From positions 1-7,629 of the forward strand of contig JASBYX010000047.1 in assembly GCA_029983755.1 (NCBI GenBank): DNA of 7,629 nucleotides, written 5' to 3'. The first letter of the stretch is position 1. Each line of letters opens with the position of its first letter. The DNA is from Anaerovoracaceae bacterium (GTDB lineage Bacteria; Bacillota; Clostridia; Peptostreptococcales; Anaerovoracaceae). Shown piece after piece: positions 6,064-7,629 of this stretch. The notes beneath the pieces were generated by a model that did not search any database, was not told the DNA's origin, and was given only the letters and a program-made list of their open reading frames with translations. The translations under genes and the position numbers were made by a program.

Positions 6064-6092
6064 TGGAAATAAAGTGGGAAAAATTGTATACT
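6064..6092 (+). promoter_or_regulatory. predicted sigma-A promoter of pyk
   Basis: The -35 hexamer TGGAAA (6064-6069, four of six consensus positions) lies 17 bases before the -10 hexamer TATACT (6087-6092, five of six). The start point would be near 6099, giving a leader of about 18 bases that still contains the ribosome site AGGTGA (6108-6113). The inverted repeat CTATA-CC-TATAG (6091-6102) covers the presumed start point and could be an operator, with low confidence. The region is shared back to back with the YeiH-family gene. Confidence 0.6.
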
Positions 6093-6116
6093 ATACCTAT
6101 AGAGAGTAGGTGAGTT

Positions 6117-7541
6117 ATGAGAAAGACAAAAATAATTTGTACACTTGGGCCTGCCTCCGAGAGCAGGGAAGTGATGGAGAAGCTCTTTGAGGCGGGAATG
6201 AACGTTGGAAGAATTAATTTTTCCCACGGCACAAAGGAAGAACACCTGAAAAAAATCGAGACATTTAGGCAGGTCAGAGACAAGATGGGCCTTGCAGGAG
6301 CTGTGCTTTTGGATACCAAGGGCCCTGAGATAAGAATCGGTAAGATGAAGGAAGGCGGGGCATATCTCACTCAGGGGGAAGATTTCGTGCTGACCCTTGA
6401 CGAAATCACAGGAGATGAGCACAGGGCCTTCGTTAAATACAAGGGATTTACTGAGGATGTTGTTCCGGGAACTACAATTCTTCTTGACGATGGCAAAATA
6501 GCTTTGACAGCGAAGAAAGTCACTGCGAAGGAAGTGTTTTGTACTGTTGAAGTGGGTGGACTTCTCAAAGACAATAAGGGGATAAATCTTCCGGATGTGA
6601 GCCTTTCCATGGATTATTTGAGTCCGGCGGATAAGGAGGATATTGCGTTCGGCGTAAAGGCGGATGTGGACTATATCGCAGCCTCTTTTGCCAGAAGCCG
6701 AGATGACATGGAGAAAATGAGGAGCTTCGTGAATGGCCTCGGTGGACAAAACATTAAGATTATCGCAAAGATCGAGAATAAAGAGGGGCTGAACAATTTT
6801 GAGGGCATTCTCGAAGTTGCCGATGGTATAATGGTGGCTCGTGGGGATATGGGAGTTGAAATGCCATATGAGAGGCTTCCGGGTATACAGAAAAAGATTA
6901 TCAAGAAATGCCTGGAGCTGGGGAAGATTGCCATTACTGCCACACAGATGCTGGAGTCCATGATAGGAAGTCCTACCCCAACAAGGGCGGAGACCTCGGA
7001 TGTTGCAAACGCTGTGTTTGATGGGACAGGTGCTGTAATGCTTTCCGGAGAAACTGCAGCGGGGGCATTTCCTGTTGAAGCATGTAGGGCAATGGATAGG
7101 ATAGCAACTCAGGCGGAGGAAGATTTGATTAAGACCGAGCTTAGAGACAGGGCAATGGGAGTGAGGGGATCATCCCACAGCGACCTGACTAATGCAGTAG
7201 GGCATAGTGCATGCACTATGGCTTACGATATTAATGCCGGTGCCATCATGGCCATAACTAAGACAGGCTATACGGCTACGAAGATGTCTAAATTCAGACC
7301 GGTAACCTCAATTGTTGCAATGACTCCATACGATAAGACTTACCATCAGATGGCCCTCGAGTGGGGGGTTCTTTCAATGAAGGTAGACTATAAAGATAAT
7401 CTTGAAGACTTGATGACTCATTGCATTGCGGTTGCAAAGAAGAATAAGCTGGTTCACACCGGAGAGAAAGTTATTATCACCTGCGGTATGCCACTTGATG
7501 TACCCGGGAATACGAATATCATTAGGGTTGAAGAGGTGTAG
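6117..7541 (+). CDS. pyk: pyruvate kinase
   Basis: Glycolytic enzyme converting phosphoenolpyruvate and ADP to pyruvate and ATP in the cytoplasm. The 474 residues match the standard bacterial form (TIM barrel, B domain about 70-168, C-terminal allosteric domain about 345-474) without the extra C-terminal PEP-utiliser-like domain of Bacillus enzymes. Active-site residues seen by family comparison: R32, N34, S36 and H37 in GRINFSHG; D66 and T67 in LLDTKGPEIRIG; K218 and E220 in IAKIEN; D244 in ARGD; T276 in TATQMLESM; and the long conserved block from PTPTRAETSD to SGETAAG (286-315). E71, equivalent to rabbit muscle E117, predicts potassium dependence; potassium-independent enzymes carry lysine there. 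ATG 6117 has AGGTGA just upstream, and the protein begins directly at the conserved RKTKIICTLGP. It appears monocistronic, with no phosphofructokinase gene in the 56 bases before the YeiH-family start region. Confidence 0.98.
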   Translation: MRKTKIICTLGPASESREVMEKLFEAGMNVGRINFSHGTKEEHLKKIETFRQVRDKMGLAGAVLLDTKGPEIRIGKMKEGGAYLTQGEDFVLTLDEITGDEHRAFVKYKGFTEDVVPGTTILLDDGKIALTAKKVTAKEVFCTVEVGGLLKDNKGINLPDVSLSMDYLSPADKEDIAFGVKADVDYIAASFARSRDDMEKMRSFVNGLGGQNIKIIAKIENKEGLNNFEGILEVADGIMVARGDMGVEMPYERLPGIQKKIIKKCLELGKIAITATQMLESMIGSPTPTRAETSDVANAVFDGTGAVMLSGETAAGAFPVEACRAMDRIATQAEEDLIKTELRDRAMGVRGSSHSDLTNAVGHSACTMAYDINAGAIMAITKTGYTATKMSKFRPVTSIVAMTPYDKTYHQMALEWGVLSMKVDYKDNLEDLMTHCIAVAKKNKLVHTGEKVIITCGMPLDVPGNTNIIRVEEV

Positions 7542-7610
7542 AATAATAACAGGTTAATGTTTTTTTATGTCAAACGCAAATGAAAATGTCCTAACTTTTT
7601 TCAAACATAA

Positions 7611-7629
7611 GCACTGATTTTATCAGTGC
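7611..7629 (+). terminator. probable pyk terminator stem-loop, cut by window edge
   Basis: GCACTGAT-TTT-ATCAGTGC is a perfect 8-bp stem with a three-base loop, ending exactly at the last base of the window, 69 bases after the pyk stop. Whether a T tract follows cannot be seen, so this could also be a regulatory hairpin. Bases 7542-7610 between pyk and the stem are AT-rich with several T runs and show no gene. Confidence 0.6.

Noticed and set aside
6054..6749. 231-codon minus-strand open frame across the pyk promoter and 5' half
   Set aside because: It overlaps the unmistakable pyruvate kinase gene and has no family motifs, so it is treated as a chance frame.

Overview
The window looks like an ordinary housekeeping and accessory-transport segment of a low-to-moderate GC, Gram-positive anaerobe. 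I infer Bacillota, class Clostridia, from AGGAGG-type ribosome sites, short stem-loop/T-tract terminators, an EcsA-like ABC ATPase, a pyruvate kinase with a glutamate at the potassium-dependence position, and a stand-alone YbaK-type (ProXp-ala/PrdX-like) tRNA-editing protein. The genus cannot be fixed from the sequence alone. I see no phage, transposon, CRISPR array, tRNA or rRNA.

Layout. (1) 57-989, +: NADPH-type thioredoxin reductase (trxB), closed by a stem-loop terminator at 1077-1107. (2) 1108-1270: a 163-base leader with an extended -10 promoter and small palindromes. (3) 1271-4875, +: a probable four-gene transcription unit made of an ABC ATPase, an overlapping 537-residue ABC permease, a ProXp-ala-like trans-editing deacylase and a LysE/RhtB-type amino-acid exporter. 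A strong terminator at 4929-4961 ends it. (4) 4964-6037, -: a YeiH/UPF0324 family membrane protein, converging on the exporter. (5) 6038-6116: a 79-base divergent promoter region. (6) 6117-7541, +: pyruvate kinase (pyk). The final 19 bases form a perfect stem-loop, probably the pyk terminator cut by the window edge.

How the genes relate. TrxB and Pyk are stand-alone core-metabolism genes. The middle block joins two export-type systems with a protein that probably clears alanine mischarged on tRNA(Pro). A shared link to amino-acid stress is possible but is inference.

The most unusual sequence signal is a four-unit, 21-bp imperfect tandem repeat at 3585-3668. It starts inside the last codons of the permease gene, stays in its reading frame, and runs into the start of the editing gene. 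The next most interesting is the YeiH-family gene start, where a TATAAT box sits so close to the ATG that the transcript could be leaderless. I did not find a convincing new multi-gene system.
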